Below are positions 1 to 7,658 of a DNA stretch of 64,000 nucleotides, piece by piece; positions within the stretch are counted from its first letter, which is position 1; each line of letters starts with the position of its first letter. Where the stretch lies: the NCBI GenBank assembly GCA_910584615.1, contig CAJUAM010000001.1, forward strand, positions 92,789 through 156,788, given 5' to 3'. The translations under genes were made by a program, and so were the position numbers. The notes beneath the pieces were generated by a model. That model was not told where the DNA came from. It did no database searches and saw only the letters and a program-made list of their open reading frames with translations. Origin of the DNA: an uncultured Dorea sp. GTDB taxonomy: Bacteria; Bacillota; Clostridia; Lachnospirales; Lachnospiraceae.

Positions 1-2
1 AT

Positions 3-503
3 GGTAATAACAGTACTTCCGGCGGCGGAACTTCCAACAATGATGGGGCATCAGACAGTAGCGGCAATGCGGGTGATAATAAAGGAAGCAGTAGTAATGA
101 TGCGGATAATAATAAGGGAAGCAGTAATGATAACGATACTTCGTCAAACAGCGGCGGCGGTGCTGCTGCGGCAAGTGCGATCGTGAGTGCTGCTTATGGA
201 CAGCTTGGTGTACCTTATGTCTATTCGGGCGCTAGTCCGTCAGGATTTGACTGCTCTGGTCTTGTGATGTATTGTCACCGGGCGGCAGGTATCAGCCTTG
301 CGCATTCTTCAGGGTCTCAGGGAAGCGGCGGTAAGAGTGTGTCGAGTCCTCAGGCAGGAGATGTTGTGTGCTACGCAGGGCATGTCGGTATCTATATCGG
401 CGGCGGCAAGATGATACATGCGCCCCAGACAGGGGATGTTGTGAAGATTTCCAGTGTGTCCAGTGTACGCGGCGGTGCTGCGTGGTATAGAAGATACTGG
501 TAA
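3..503 (+). CDS. NlpC/P60 family peptidoglycan endopeptidase, 5' end outside window
   Basis: C-terminal part of a secreted cell-wall hydrolase (C40 peptidase family, which cleaves stem-peptide bonds in peptidoglycan). The true reading frame is frame 3 and is open from the window edge, so the N-terminus is missing; the ATG at 1 belongs to another frame. The visible part starts with a low-complexity Gly/Asn/Ser/Asp linker of about 60 residues, followed by a complete NlpC/P60 domain. The catalytic Cys lies in FDCSGL, the catalytic His in GHVGIYIGGG, and the end is the typical WYRRYW. The next gene has the same catalytic domain at its C-terminus, so the two are tandem paralogues with different N-terminal parts. 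The domain call is firm; the substrate bond is inferred from the family. Confidence 0.9.
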   Translation, partial: GNNSTSGGGTSNNDGASDSSGNAGDNKGSSSNDADNNKGSSNDNDTSSNSGGGAAAASAIVSAAYGQLGVPYVYSGASPSGFDCSGLVMYCHRAAGISLAHSSGSQGSGGKSVSSPQAGDVVCYAGHVGIYIGGGKMIHAPQTGDVVKISSVSSVRGGAAWYRRYW

Positions 504-557
504 AGATATAATCAGAGGTTGTTTTAAATTTATATTTTAGCTGTGTTTCAGCGGTCA

Positions 558-578
558 GGGCGGTATTTTGTACCGCCC
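558..578 (+). terminator. hairpin after the NlpC/P60 gene
   Basis: Perfect 8-bp inverted repeat, GGGCGGTA and TACCGCCC, with a 5-base T-rich loop, 54 bases after the stop codon. It is followed by an A/T mix without a clean T-run, so termination is likely but not certain. Confidence 0.6.
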
Positions 579-639
579 ATTATTTATATTGCTAAACTGT
601 TGCCTGATTTTGAATTTTTTGGAAATTCCGGTAAAAACA

Positions 640-668
640 TTGAAAAAGGTAAAAAAATGTAGTATCCT
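640..668 (+). promoter_or_regulatory. promoter of the second NlpC/P60 gene
   Basis: TTGAAA at 640-645 and TATCCT at 663-668 with a 17-base spacer. It lies about 60 bases before the start codon, inside the A-rich intergenic stretch. Confidence 0.5.
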
Positions 669-730
669 AACTTTGAGTATGCGGGGGCGTATAACAAGAT
701 AACAGTATAATTAATAGGATGGGTGAAGAT

Positions 731-2281
731 ATGAAAAGACGTTTATTACAGACGCTCATCACAACTGTTGTGATGAGTTCTTTGGTTGTAACACCTGTTC
801 TGGCTACACCTCAAGACGATGTAGAATCGCTTGAACAAAAGAAAAGTCAGGCAGAAGCACAGACTGAGACACAGGACGGGACACAGACTGAAACACAGGA
901 TGGAACACAGGCAGAAGCGTTTGAACAGAAAAAAAGTCAGGCAGAAGCGCAGGCAGAGGCACAGATGGAGGCGCTTGAGCAGAAAAAGAGTCAGGCGCAG
1001 GCACAGGCAAATAGTATTAATAATGAGTTGGTTGATCTTCTTGTGGATTATGATGCATTGCAAAAGGATATGCAGACACAGGAGAAGAGGATTGGTGAAG
1101 CAGAAATCGACCTTGAGGATGCAAAGGCGAAGGAAAAACAGCAGTATGAGGATATGAAGCTTCGTATCAAATATATGTATGAAGAGGGAGAAGAGGGGCT
1201 TTTGTCCACCCTCGTTGATGCCAAGTCTTATTCGGAGTTGGTGAGTAAGGCTGAGTACATACAGAAAGTTCATGATTACGACCGCAAGATGTTGAACAAA
1301 TATGTTGAGACGAAGAATGAAGTTGCAAAGCTGAAAGAGAATCTGGAAGAAGGTCAGGCTGAGATGCAGGCTTTATCTGAGGAGATGGTTGTACAGAAAG
1401 GAAATCTTGAGACTACACTGACTCAAATGAGGAGCCAGATTGAAGATTTTGACAACCAGCTTGTGCAGGCGAAGGAAGAAGCGGCGGCAGAGTTAAAGCG
1501 GATCGAAGAAGAACAGCGTGCGGCAGAAGAGGCTGAAGCGGCAGAGAGAGAACGACAGGCGGCAGAAGAGGCAGCAAGAGAACAGCAGGCGGCAGAAGAG
1601 GCTGAAGCGTCAAAACAGCAGACCCAGGAGGAGACTCAGACAGAGGATAATGAACAATCAGATGACCAGACTGCTTTGACACCGCCAGAGACTTCGGATG
1701 CTGCAGCAGAGGATTCTGAGCCGAGACCAACGGAATCATCAGCAGATGATGATAAGGATGATCAAAAACAGGAAAGCGATAAGCAGGACAGCGACGACAG
1801 GCAGGAAGACGAAAATAAGCAAGAGAGTGCTGATAAGCAGGCTGCCAGCGATAAGCGGGATGATGAAGATAAGCAGGACGGCAGCGATAAGAAGGAAGAT
1901 ACAGCCTCTAAGCCGGGTAATACTTCGTTAGGACAGCAGATTGCAGATATGGGCTGCAACTATATCGGAAATAAATACGTATATGGTGGAAGCAGTCTGA
2001 CAAACGGTATTGACTGTTCGGGATTTGTTCAGCAGATACATAGGAAATTCGGTATTTCAACACCGCGGACATCTGGTGCGATCCGACGCAGTGGTAAGGC
2101 TGTAAGCTATGCGGACAGAATGCCGGGGGATGTCATCTGCTACAGCGGTCATGTAGCTATTTATATAGGAAATAACAAGATTGTGCATGCATCTAACAGC
2201 GCGCCATATCCAAAAGGCGGTATCAAGATTTCATCGCCGGCAAATTATCGTACTATATTGGCGGTAAGGAGATACTGGTAG
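731..2281 (+). CDS. secreted coiled-coil NlpC/P60 peptidoglycan hydrolase (PcsB-like layout)
   Basis: Cell-wall hydrolase of about 516 residues. The ATG at 731 is preferred over that at 719 because a GGATGGG-type ribosome site precedes it and the protein then opens directly with a signal peptide (MKRRLLQ..., cleavage near VLA-TP). Residues 25-80 contain three imperfect copies of an EQKKSQAEAQ-type unit. A long coiled coil follows (about 85-300, rich in Glu/Ala/Gln), then a highly charged Asp/Lys/Glu/Ser linker (about 300-400). The C-terminal NlpC/P60 domain has the catalytic Cys in IDCSGF and the His in GHVAIYIG. The layout resembles PcsB/CwlO-type hydrolases, where the coiled coil keeps the enzyme inactive until a partner such as FtsEX acts; that control is inference here. 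It has its own promoter and terminator. Confidence 0.88.
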   Translation: MKRRLLQTLITTVVMSSLVVTPVLATPQDDVESLEQKKSQAEAQTETQDGTQTETQDGTQAEAFEQKKSQAEAQAEAQMEALEQKKSQAQAQANSINNELVDLLVDYDALQKDMQTQEKRIGEAEIDLEDAKAKEKQQYEDMKLRIKYMYEEGEEGLLSTLVDAKSYSELVSKAEYIQKVHDYDRKMLNKYVETKNEVAKLKENLEEGQAEMQALSEEMVVQKGNLETTLTQMRSQIEDFDNQLVQAKEEAAAELKRIEEEQRAAEEAEAAERERQAAEEAAREQQAAEEAEASKQQTQEETQTEDNEQSDDQTALTPPETSDAAAEDSEPRPTESSADDDKDDQKQESDKQDSDDRQEDENKQESADKQAASDKRDDEDKQDGSDKKEDTASKPGNTSLGQQIADMGCNYIGNKYVYGGSSLTNGIDCSGFVQQIHRKFGISTPRTSGAIRRSGKAVSYADRMPGDVICYSGHVAIYIGNNKIVHASNSAPYPKGGIKISSPANYRTILAVRRYW

Positions 2282-2326
2282 ATATATTGCGATAGCTGAT
2301 AATAGTGTTATAGTCTGATATTTATT

Positions 2327-2357
2327 AAAAAAGCAGGTTGGTTAGGACCTGCTTTTT
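2327..2357 (+). terminator. Rho-independent terminator after the second NlpC/P60 gene
   Basis: AAAAAAGCAGGT pairs with ACCTGCTTTTT around an 8-base loop, ending in a T-run 46 bases after the stop codon. Confidence 0.85.
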
Positions 2358-2406
2358 GTGACGTAATTTTGACGTAATTTTGACAGTAAGTTTTGTCTGA
2401 AAAAGC

Positions 2407-2435
2407 TTGAAATCGATGTATGACTATGCTATCAT
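2407..2435 (+). promoter_or_regulatory. rpsB-tsf promoter
   Basis: TTGAAA at 2407-2412, 17-base spacer, TATCAT at 2430-2435. Transcription from here would leave a leader of about 105 bases before rpsB with local stem-forming potential (GAGAG...CTCTT near 2471-2487). Confidence 0.6.
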
Positions 2436-2549
2436 AGTACTGTTACAATAAACACGCATACGTTTGCCTGAGAGGGTGCTGGCTCTTGATAAGACTAGTT
2501 TCAACGGCTTATACATATGCGGAAGTCAAAACCAATGGAGGGAAATAAT

Positions 2550-3296
2550 ATGAGCGTTATTTCAATGAAACAACTTTTAGAAGCAGGTGTTCATTTTGGA
2601 CATCAGACAAGAAGATGGAATCCTAAAATGGCTCCATACATTTACACAGAGAGAAATGGTATCTATATCATTGACCTGCAGAAGTCAGTGGGAAAGGTTG
2701 ATGAGGCATATCAGGCAGTAGCTGATGTTGCGGCAGAAGGTGGTACAATCCTGTTTGTAGGTACAAAGAAGCAGGCACAAGATGCGATTAAGACTGAGGC
2801 TGAGCGCTGTGGAATGTATTATGTAAATGAGAGATGGTTAGGCGGTATGCTTACCAACTTCAAGACAATTAAGAGCAGAATCGCGCGTCTGAAGGACATT
2901 GAAAGAATGTCAGAGGACGGAACATTTGATGTTCTTCCTAAGAAAGAAGTCATCCAGCTTAAAAAAGAGTGGGAAAAGCTTGAGAAGAACCTTGGCGGAA
3001 TCAAAGATATGAAGAAGATTCCGGACGCTATCTTTGTAGTAGATCCTAAGAAAGAAAGAATCTGTGTACAGGAAGCGCATTCTCTTGGAATCACACTTAT
3101 TGGTATCGCTGATACGAACTGTGATCCGGAAGAGCTTGATTATGTGATCCCGGGCAATGATGATGCAATCCGTGCAGTGAAACTTATCGTTTCTAAGATG
3201 GCTGATGCAGTAGTAGAGGCTAATCAGGGAATGACAGGTGATGATGAGGCGTATTATGAGGAGACAGCAGAAGAAGAGGCTGTTGTAAAAGAGTAA
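2550..3296 (+). CDS. rpsB: 30S ribosomal protein S2
   Basis: Structural protein of the small ribosomal subunit, 248 residues, the usual length. It starts [20 protein letters not shown], the conserved S2 N-terminus; [16 protein letters not shown] and the DPGN-like PGNDDA segment are also typical. The ATG at 2550 has a GGAGGG site 8 bases upstream and matches the family start, so the upstream in-frame codon at 2517 is not used. The acidic C-terminal tail (EEAVVKE) is common in Firmicutes. It is followed after 26 bases by tsf, the standard bacterial order, so the two are co-transcribed. Confidence 0.98.
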   Translation: MSVISMKQLLEAGVHFGHQTRRWNPKMAPYIYTERNGIYIIDLQKSVGKVDEAYQAVADVAAEGGTILFVGTKKQAQDAIKTEAERCGMYYVNERWLGGMLTNFKTIKSRIARLKDIERMSEDGTFDVLPKKEVIQLKKEWEKLEKNLGGIKDMKKIPDAIFVVDPKKERICVQEAHSLGITLIGIADTNCDPEELDYVIPGNDDAIRAVKLIVSKMADAVVEANQGMTGDDEAYYEETAEEEAVVKE

Positions 3297-3322
3297 GAAG
3301 CGTAGTTTAGGAGGAATAAAGA

Positions 3323-4243
3323 ATGGCAATTACAGCTAGTATGGTAAAAGAGTTAAGAGAGATAACAGGCGCAGGAATGATGGACTGTAAGAAGGCTCTG
3401 AACGAGACAAATGGCAATATGGATGAGGCCGTAGAGTTTTTGAGAAAGAACGGAGAGGCTAAAGCAGTGAAAAAAGCCGGAAGAATCGCAGCAGAAGGTA
3501 TTGTTATGGTAGATGTTGTTGATGACAAAAAAGCTGCGATCGTGGAAGTTAATTCAGAGACAGATTTCGTTGCTAAGAATGATGAGTTTAAAGAGTTTGT
3601 GGGAAATGTTGTAAAACAGGCGCTTGCAACATCTTCTGAGGATATGGATGCGTTTATGGCAGAGACATGGGTAGCAGATGATACCCAGACAGTAAAGGAT
3701 GCTCTGGTTGCCAAGATTGCAAGGATCGGAGAGAACTTGAATATCAGAAGATTTGAGAAGATGGAGTCTGACGGATGTATCGTATCTTATATTCATGGAG
3801 GCGGTCGTATTGGTGTGCTTGTAGATGCTGATATTGATTCTGCCAACGATGAAGTTAAGAAGTGCCTTAGGAATGTAGCAATGCAGATTGCGGCTATGTA
3901 TCCAAAGTATGTATCTCGTGATGAAGTATCACAGGATTATCTCGATAAAGAAAAAGAAATTCTTCTTGCTCAGGCAAAACAGGAGAATCCGGACAAGCCA
4001 GATAACATTATTGAGAAGATGATTGTCGGACGTCTGAATAAAGAGCTGAAGGAAGTGTGTCTGTTAGATCAGGTATATGTACAAGACAGTGACCTTACAG
4101 TAGGAAAATATGTGGAGAAAGTTGCAAAGGAGAATGGTGTAAACCTTAGTATCCGGAAATTTATCCGCTTCGAGACAGGCGAAGGTATTGAGAAGAAGAA
4201 AGAAGATTTCGCGGCTGAAGTTGCAGCGCAGATGAATGCATAA
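3323..4243 (+). CDS. tsf: translation elongation factor Ts
   Basis: Nucleotide exchange factor that releases GDP from EF-Tu. 306 residues. The N-terminal UBA-like domain contains the family signature (VKELREITGAGMMDCKKAL, residues 8-26), and the core carries NSETDFVAKN around residue 75. AGGAGG precedes the start by 9 bases. It is the second gene of the rpsB operon and is followed by a strong terminator. Confidence 0.98.
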   Translation: MAITASMVKELREITGAGMMDCKKALNETNGNMDEAVEFLRKNGEAKAVKKAGRIAAEGIVMVDVVDDKKAAIVEVNSETDFVAKNDEFKEFVGNVVKQALATSSEDMDAFMAETWVADDTQTVKDALVAKIARIGENLNIRRFEKMESDGCIVSYIHGGGRIGVLVDADIDSANDEVKKCLRNVAMQIAAMYPKYVSRDEVSQDYLDKEKEILLAQAKQENPDKPDNIIEKMIVGRLNKELKEVCLLDQVYVQDSDLTVGKYVEKVAKENGVNLSIRKFIRFETGEGIEKKKEDFAAEVAAQMNA

Positions 4244-4274
4244 GGCGAAGTTTGCCTGGTTATTTTGAATGAAG

Positions 4275-4319
4275 AAACCCTTGTGAATGGTGTGGGAATG
4301 CCATTTGCAGGGGTTTTTG
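4275..4319 (+). terminator. terminator of the rpsB-tsf operon
   Basis: AAACCCTTGTGAATGG pairs with CCATTTGCAGGGGTTT (some G-U pairs) and runs into TTTTT, about 30 bases after the tsf stop. Confidence 0.85.
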
Positions 4320-4364
4320 CTATTTCCTATATTAAGACTTGAAAAGAGATTAGGGAAAATGCGA

Positions 4365-4393
4365 TTGATGGATTGCTTATTTAATGGTATACT
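4365..4393 (+). promoter_or_regulatory. promoter of the brnT/brnA-type pair
   Basis: TTGATG at 4365-4370, 17-base spacer, TATACT at 4388-4393, 35 bases before the toxin start. A GTTAAC palindrome directly follows the -10 box and could be an antitoxin binding site (inference). Confidence 0.5.
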
Positions 4394-4428
4394 GTTAACG
4401 TAGAATAATCTAAGAGGAACGGCTAAAA

Positions 4429-4707
4429 ATGAAATTTGAGTGGGACGAAGAAAAAAATATTATTAATAAGGAAAAACATAAAATTTCTTTTGAAACGGCA
4501 GCATATGTTTTTGATGATCCTTATTACATTGAAATGTTTGATTTTGAGCATAGTGTTGATGAGGATAGATATATTGCAATAGGGAAAGTCGGCGATGTAC
4601 TGTTTGTAGTATTTACTGAACGAAAGGAAACGATTCGATTAATTTCAGCCAGGCTTGCAACTAATGCAGAAAAGGAGCTTTATTATGACCAGAACATTAA
4701 TTATTGA
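4429..4707 (+). CDS. brnT: BrnT family toxin (type II toxin-antitoxin, RelE-like RNase)
   Basis: 92 residues. It begins FEWDEEKNIINKEKHKISFE, the classic BrnT opening (W-D-x-x-K-x-x-x-N-x-x-K-H-x-I-x-F). Central DDPYYIE...HSVDEDRYIAIG and the C-terminal ETIRLISARLATNAEKELY (R-I-I-S-A-R in most homologues) complete the family pattern. BrnT proteins are ribonucleases with a RelE-like fold that block translation. The next gene starts inside this one (overlap 4685-4707), as expected for a co-regulated toxin-antitoxin pair. Toxin first, antitoxin second is the normal brnTA order. It sits directly downstream of tsf, at the left border of an accessory stretch. Confidence 0.88.
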   Translation: MKFEWDEEKNIINKEKHKISFETAAYVFDDPYYIEMFDFEHSVDEDRYIAIGKVGDVLFVVFTERKETIRLISARLATNAEKELYYDQNINY

Positions 4708-4864
4708 AAGTGGACAAAAACCTACGGAAGAACAATTAAAAGAGGTTGAAGAGGCGAAAAAAAGTCCAATTAACTTCGATGAGGAGTGTGAGGAGTTGTC
4801 GCCAGCCATGATGAAGGCGTTTAAGAGTGCGGTTGTGCAAAGAAACCGTAAGAAAAAAGCTTAG
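4685..4864 (+). CDS. putative BrnA-like antitoxin
   Basis: 59 residues, start chosen at 4685 (MTRTLIIES) because AAGGAG precedes it. It overlaps the toxin gene by 23 bases. The central INFDEECEELSPAMMKAF resembles the short acidic BrnA segment (D-D-x-P-x-L-T-x-E). The protein ends in a basic tail (RNRKKKA). It is shorter than most BrnA proteins, and a clear ribbon-helix-helix is not obvious, so the antitoxin role rests mainly on position and overlap. It probably represses its own promoter together with the toxin. Confidence 0.65.
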   Translation: MTRTLIIESGQKPTEEQLKEVEEAKKSPINFDEECEELSPAMMKAFKSAVVQRNRKKKA

Positions 4865-4866
4865 AA

Positions 4867-4897
4867 ATATTGGGGGAAGAATTTTATCCCCCAATAT
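4867..4897 (+). terminator. G-run hairpin directly after the antitoxin gene
   Basis: Perfect 10-bp arms ATATTGGGGG (4867-4876) and CCCCCAATAT (4888-4897), 2 bases after the antitoxin stop. There is no T-run, so it may protect the transcript or belong to the G-run repeat set that recurs near 5278-5325. Confidence 0.4.
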
Positions 4898-5146
4898 CCC
4901 CCAAATGGAAAATGGCTATCCCCCAAATCTGAAAAATATGCAACAAGAAATTTTAAATAGCAAAATGAATTTTCTCCCAAAATATAATTTTGGGGATGCA
5001 GTTGAAAAGGCATAGATATAGATCATTTAAAAATTACTGGTAAGCCAGTAAAATACATAGTACCAGGGATATATGACCGGAACATGAAAAAGGGAAAGTT
5101 CGCAAAGCAGATGAATCAGTAAACTTCTGAGAAGAATTGATTCACG

Positions 5147-5190
5147 AACCCCTGAAAATCCCATAGAATGGGCATTTTCAGGGGTTTTTT
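5147..5190 (+). terminator. strong Rho-independent terminator upstream of the integrase remnant
   Basis: AACCCCTGAAAATCCCAT pairs with ATGGGCATTTTCAGGGGTT (one bulge) and continues into TTTTTT. Confidence 0.85.
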
Positions 5191-5223
5191 GCGTTCTTGG
5201 GAGAGGTTCATAACTTATCGTAC

Positions 5224-5250
5224 CTTATTGGACATTAGTAGTCCAATAAG
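5224..5250. repeat. perfect 10-bp inverted repeat before the integrase
   Basis: CTTATTGGAC (5224-5233) and GTCCAATAAG (5241-5250) separated by 7 bases. It lies 110 bases upstream of the truncated integrase frame. It could be an arm-type recombinase site or an operator; no function is shown. Confidence 0.6.
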
Positions 5251-5360
5251 TGTGAATTACCGTATTTTGAGTGCCGATTTGGGGGATTTTTGGGGGAAGA
5301 GTTGGGGGAAAGGGTATCTCCCAAATTGCATTTTAAACTTTATTCGCTGTAGGGAATCAG

Positions 5361-6173
5361 ATGATTGCAGTGAATCCCTGTCTGATCGTGGAAGTACCGT
5401 GGACATATAAAAAGGCGAAAGAAGAGATTGCTTTGACACAGGAGGAGCAGGATGTTCTGTTAAATGAGGTGGAAGATAGCTGGTACAGAGAAATGTTCTA
5501 TTTTATGTGCTTGACGGGAGTTCGTGTAGGTGAGCTTGGAGGGCTGAAATGGTGTGATATTGACATGGATAAGCAGGTAATTTTCATCAGGCGTTCTTTG
5601 AGCTGTAATTATTGCAATGGTGTAAAAAGGGAAGTCCTTGTGACGCCGAAAACTGTAAATTCCACAAGGCAGATACCATTTATAGGTGAGATGGAAGAAA
5701 TACTGAAATTACAGAGGGAGAAACAGCTTTTATCGAAAAAAGAGTTGGTTAGCCGGTGGAGAGGAAAGGAAGAATTTGAGGATTTGGTCTTTACTACCGG
5801 AATGGGAAGTCCATGCAACAGATATATTGTGGAAAAGGAAATAAAGAAGATGATATTACGGATACGTGAGAAGGAGGCAGTAGTGGCAGTTCAGGAAAAC
5901 AGGGCACCAAAAGTGATTCGGGATTTTCATCCGCATACATTGAGACATACCTTTGCTGCTAGATGTTTTGAGAATAAAATGGAGCCAAAGGTTGTTCAAG
6001 CATTACTGGGGCATTCCAGTATCAACATTACTCTTAATATCTATACACATGTGCTGGATAATAAGATGGAGGAGGAGATTAAGAAGTTTGGAGCGGCAAA
6101 GACGCAGGGGGTGGATGCTTATTCTGGAGTGGATGTCAGGAAGGCGAGGATTACGGTGTTGAGCCATTGCTGA
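5361..6173 (+). CDS. tyrosine recombinase/phage-type integrase, N-terminal domain missing
   Basis: 270 residues that form only the catalytic domain of a site-specific recombinase, which cuts and rejoins DNA for integration and excision of mobile elements. All active-site residues are visible: Arg in [10 protein letters not shown] (about 54), Lys in [10 protein letters not shown], HxxR in HPHTLRHTF, His in LLGHSS and the nucleophile Tyr in NIYTHV. Full-length relatives have about 380-400 residues with an arm-binding and a core-binding domain in front; here the frame upstream hits a stop within 10 codons. The residues before the catalytic domain ([13 protein letters not shown]) still look like integrase, so the start is not natural and the gene is probably a 5'-truncated remnant. 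The ATG at 5361 has no clear ribosome site. Confidence 0.8.
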   Translation: MIAVNPCLIVEVPWTYKKAKEEIALTQEEQDVLLNEVEDSWYREMFYFMCLTGVRVGELGGLKWCDIDMDKQVIFIRRSLSCNYCNGVKREVLVTPKTVNSTRQIPFIGEMEEILKLQREKQLLSKKELVSRWRGKEEFEDLVFTTGMGSPCNRYIVEKEIKKMILRIREKEAVVAVQENRAPKVIRDFHPHTLRHTFAARCFENKMEPKVVQALLGHSSINITLNIYTHVLDNKMEEEIKKFGAAKTQGVDAYSGVDVRKARITVLSHC

Positions 6174-6242
6174 TTTTATATTGAGTGGTAAAGAGTTTCG
6201 GAGGGATCCAGAGTTTTTTAGTATTTACTTAGGATTTAAGTT

Positions 6243-6908
6243 TTATTTAATCCCTAAGATTCCAACTTGCATATAAGAACACCAGAAAATTTCCACATTC
6301 TTAAATCCACATTTTTGTAATACATGAATTTGCTCCGTAATAGTGACAGGAAAGTATTCTGTATTATATCTAAGTATATGGCTTTGACATTCTTCTTCGT
6401 TTTTTCCGTTTTCGTACTGATAATTTTTCCATCGTTCCAAATATAATCTTTTAAAAATATCATTATTAGGTGCAAAATTTTCTACTGTGAAAAAAAGACC
6501 ATTCTTTTTTAGCGCGCTATAGCAATTTCTGATGCTTGTAATTCTTTCCTCATATTCAAGATAATGCGTAATTAAAATTGCTGTTATAACGTCAAAATCT
6601 GAATCGTAGTGTAAATTTTGTATCAGAGATTCCCGAAAATCAACTTTTGAAGAACAGACACGTTCTTTTGCTATTTTTAGCATTTGCGGCGAATTATCAC
6701 AACAAATCAAATTCTCCATTTGAAGACTTCTAATCGCCATGTCTGCCATTTTTCCAGTTCCGCAACCTATATCTAACCATGTTACCGGTTTGTGAAAAGC
6801 CGTATGGACAATTTCTATTATCTGCTTGAAATATTCTTCATAATATGGGAGAGTTGCCACTATGTTTTTATCATATTTTTCCGGTGAAAAAGCTTGTTTC
6901 TGCAACAT
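6243..6908 (-). CDS. class I SAM-dependent methyltransferase
   Basis: 221 residues. The Rossmann methyltransferase motif I is WLDIGCGTGKMAD (about residues 44-56), the acidic loop is CCDNSPQML, and the post-motif segment is DVITAILITHYLEY. The target molecule is unknown. It lies 8 bases downstream of the chloramphenicol acetyltransferase-like gene on the same strand and is surely co-transcribed with it. Both genes are AT-rich relative to the ribosomal genes nearby, which fits acquisition by transfer (impression from reading, not computed). Confidence 0.82.
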   Translation of the reverse strand: MLQKQAFSPEKYDKNIVATLPYYEEYFKQIIEIVHTAFHKPVTWLDIGCGTGKMADMAIRSLQMENLICCDNSPQMLKIAKERVCSSKVDFRESLIQNLHYDSDFDVITAILITHYLEYEERITSIRNCYSALKKNGLFFTVENFAPNNDIFKRLYLERWKNYQYENGKNEEECQSHILRYNTEYFPVTITEQIHVLQKCGFKNVEIFWCSYMQVGILGIK

Positions 6909-6916
6909 ATAAACAC

Positions 6917-7537
6917 CTACTCAAAATTATTTAAATAACACTGCAGCTTTTCTGCAAGTTTTCCAATATGTACGCCATCAACAAATGAATGATGTACTTG
7001 TACGGAAAAAGGCAGATAGGTTTTTCTGTTTTTTTCATAGAATTTTCCCCAGTCAAACAAAGGAGTGGCATTATCTTTTTGTCCAGATTCAGTATGAGAA
7101 ATATGAGTATAGGATACCCACGGAAAAGGAGAAAACTGATAAATATCATTTGCCATTGGCGAGGGGAAATAGTCTGTCTGATTTTCTTCTGTCTTTTTCG
7201 CTAAAGCAACATAATCTTCAATCGTTTCCTGCATAGGAACATTAACCACCTTAAAAAGTTCTGTGGCTTCATCAAGATATGTAAATGATGTATTGATCGT
7301 TTCAAAAATAGCGGGTTTTCCCTCCACAAATCGGCAGCGAAACTCCTCAATTTCGTTTGCACATTTTGTTACTGCATACACAAAAGAAAATGTAAATGAA
7401 AATCGCCGTTTCCTTACCCTAGAGAGAAAATTTGTTATGTCTATATCAAAAGTAACGCAATACTGGGGCCTGACACTGTTTCTAAACACCTCGCAATGCA
7501 AGGCTCTTTTCCATGTAGATACATCAATATACTTCAT
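6917..7537 (-). CDS. catA: chloramphenicol O-acetyltransferase-like protein (CatA family)
   Basis: 206 residues, slightly shorter than classical type A enzymes (about 213-219). The family transfers an acetyl group from acetyl-CoA to chloramphenicol, and this inactivates the drug. The catalytic motif near the C-terminus is QVHHSFVDGVHIG, the canonical HHxxxDG. SPFPWVSYTHI corresponds to the substrate and trimer-contact region, and the N-terminus shows the usual W-K-R. AAGGAGG precedes the ATG, and a perfect TTGACA/TATAAT promoter lies upstream. The family contains members that do not confer resistance, so resistance is probable but not proven. It forms an operon with the downstream methyltransferase. 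Confidence 0.82.
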   Translation of the reverse strand: MKYIDVSTWKRALHCEVFRNSVRPQYCVTFDIDITNFLSRVRKRRFSFTFSFVYAVTKCANEIEEFRCRFVEGKPAIFETINTSFTYLDEATELFKVVNVPMQETIEDYVALAKKTEENQTDYFPSPMANDIYQFSPFPWVSYTHISHTESGQKDNATPLFDWGKFYEKNRKTYLPFSVQVHHSFVDGVHIGKLAEKLQCYLNNFE

Positions 7538-7567
7538 AAGCCGTCCTCCTTATATTAAATTTTTAAT

Positions 7568-7596
7568 ATTATACTCCATACGTTGTCTAATGTCAA
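7568..7596 (-). promoter_or_regulatory. consensus promoter of catA-methyltransferase operon
   Basis: On the minus strand TTGACA (7596-7591), exactly 17 bases, TATAAT (7573-7568): a perfect sigma-70-type match, 31 bases before the catA start. High constitutive expression would be expected. Confidence 0.85.
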
Positions 7597-7658
7597 TATG
7601 TTGTATTATGTCTGGATTTATAAGAATAGCACCTGCTTTTATCGCAAGTGCTTAATTC

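Larger units (their letters stand above)
4898..5360 (+). other. gene-poor remnant region between toxin-antitoxin pair and integrase
   Basis: No intact gene recognised. It contains further CCCCCAAAT/TTTGGGGGA motifs, a short open frame ending at 5122 that translates to a protein-like tail (ITGKPVKYIVPGIYDRNM...), a strong terminator and a 10-bp palindrome. The mix fits a decayed mobile element. The tail was not recognised. Confidence 0.45.

Noticed and set aside
1..186. Frame-1 open frame starting at the first base
   Set aside because: The NlpC/P60 gene continues in frame 3 through this stretch with a typical Gly/Ser/Asn linker; frame 1 is a shadow.
746..1273. Long open frames antisense and in other frames over the coiled-coil gene (also 804-1010 and 831-1157)
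   Set aside because: They arise from the low-complexity repeats of the real gene; no ribosome site and no domain.
4827..5015. 62-codon frame after the antitoxin gene
   Set aside because: It begins inside the antitoxin gene and runs across the G-run hairpin; no protein character.
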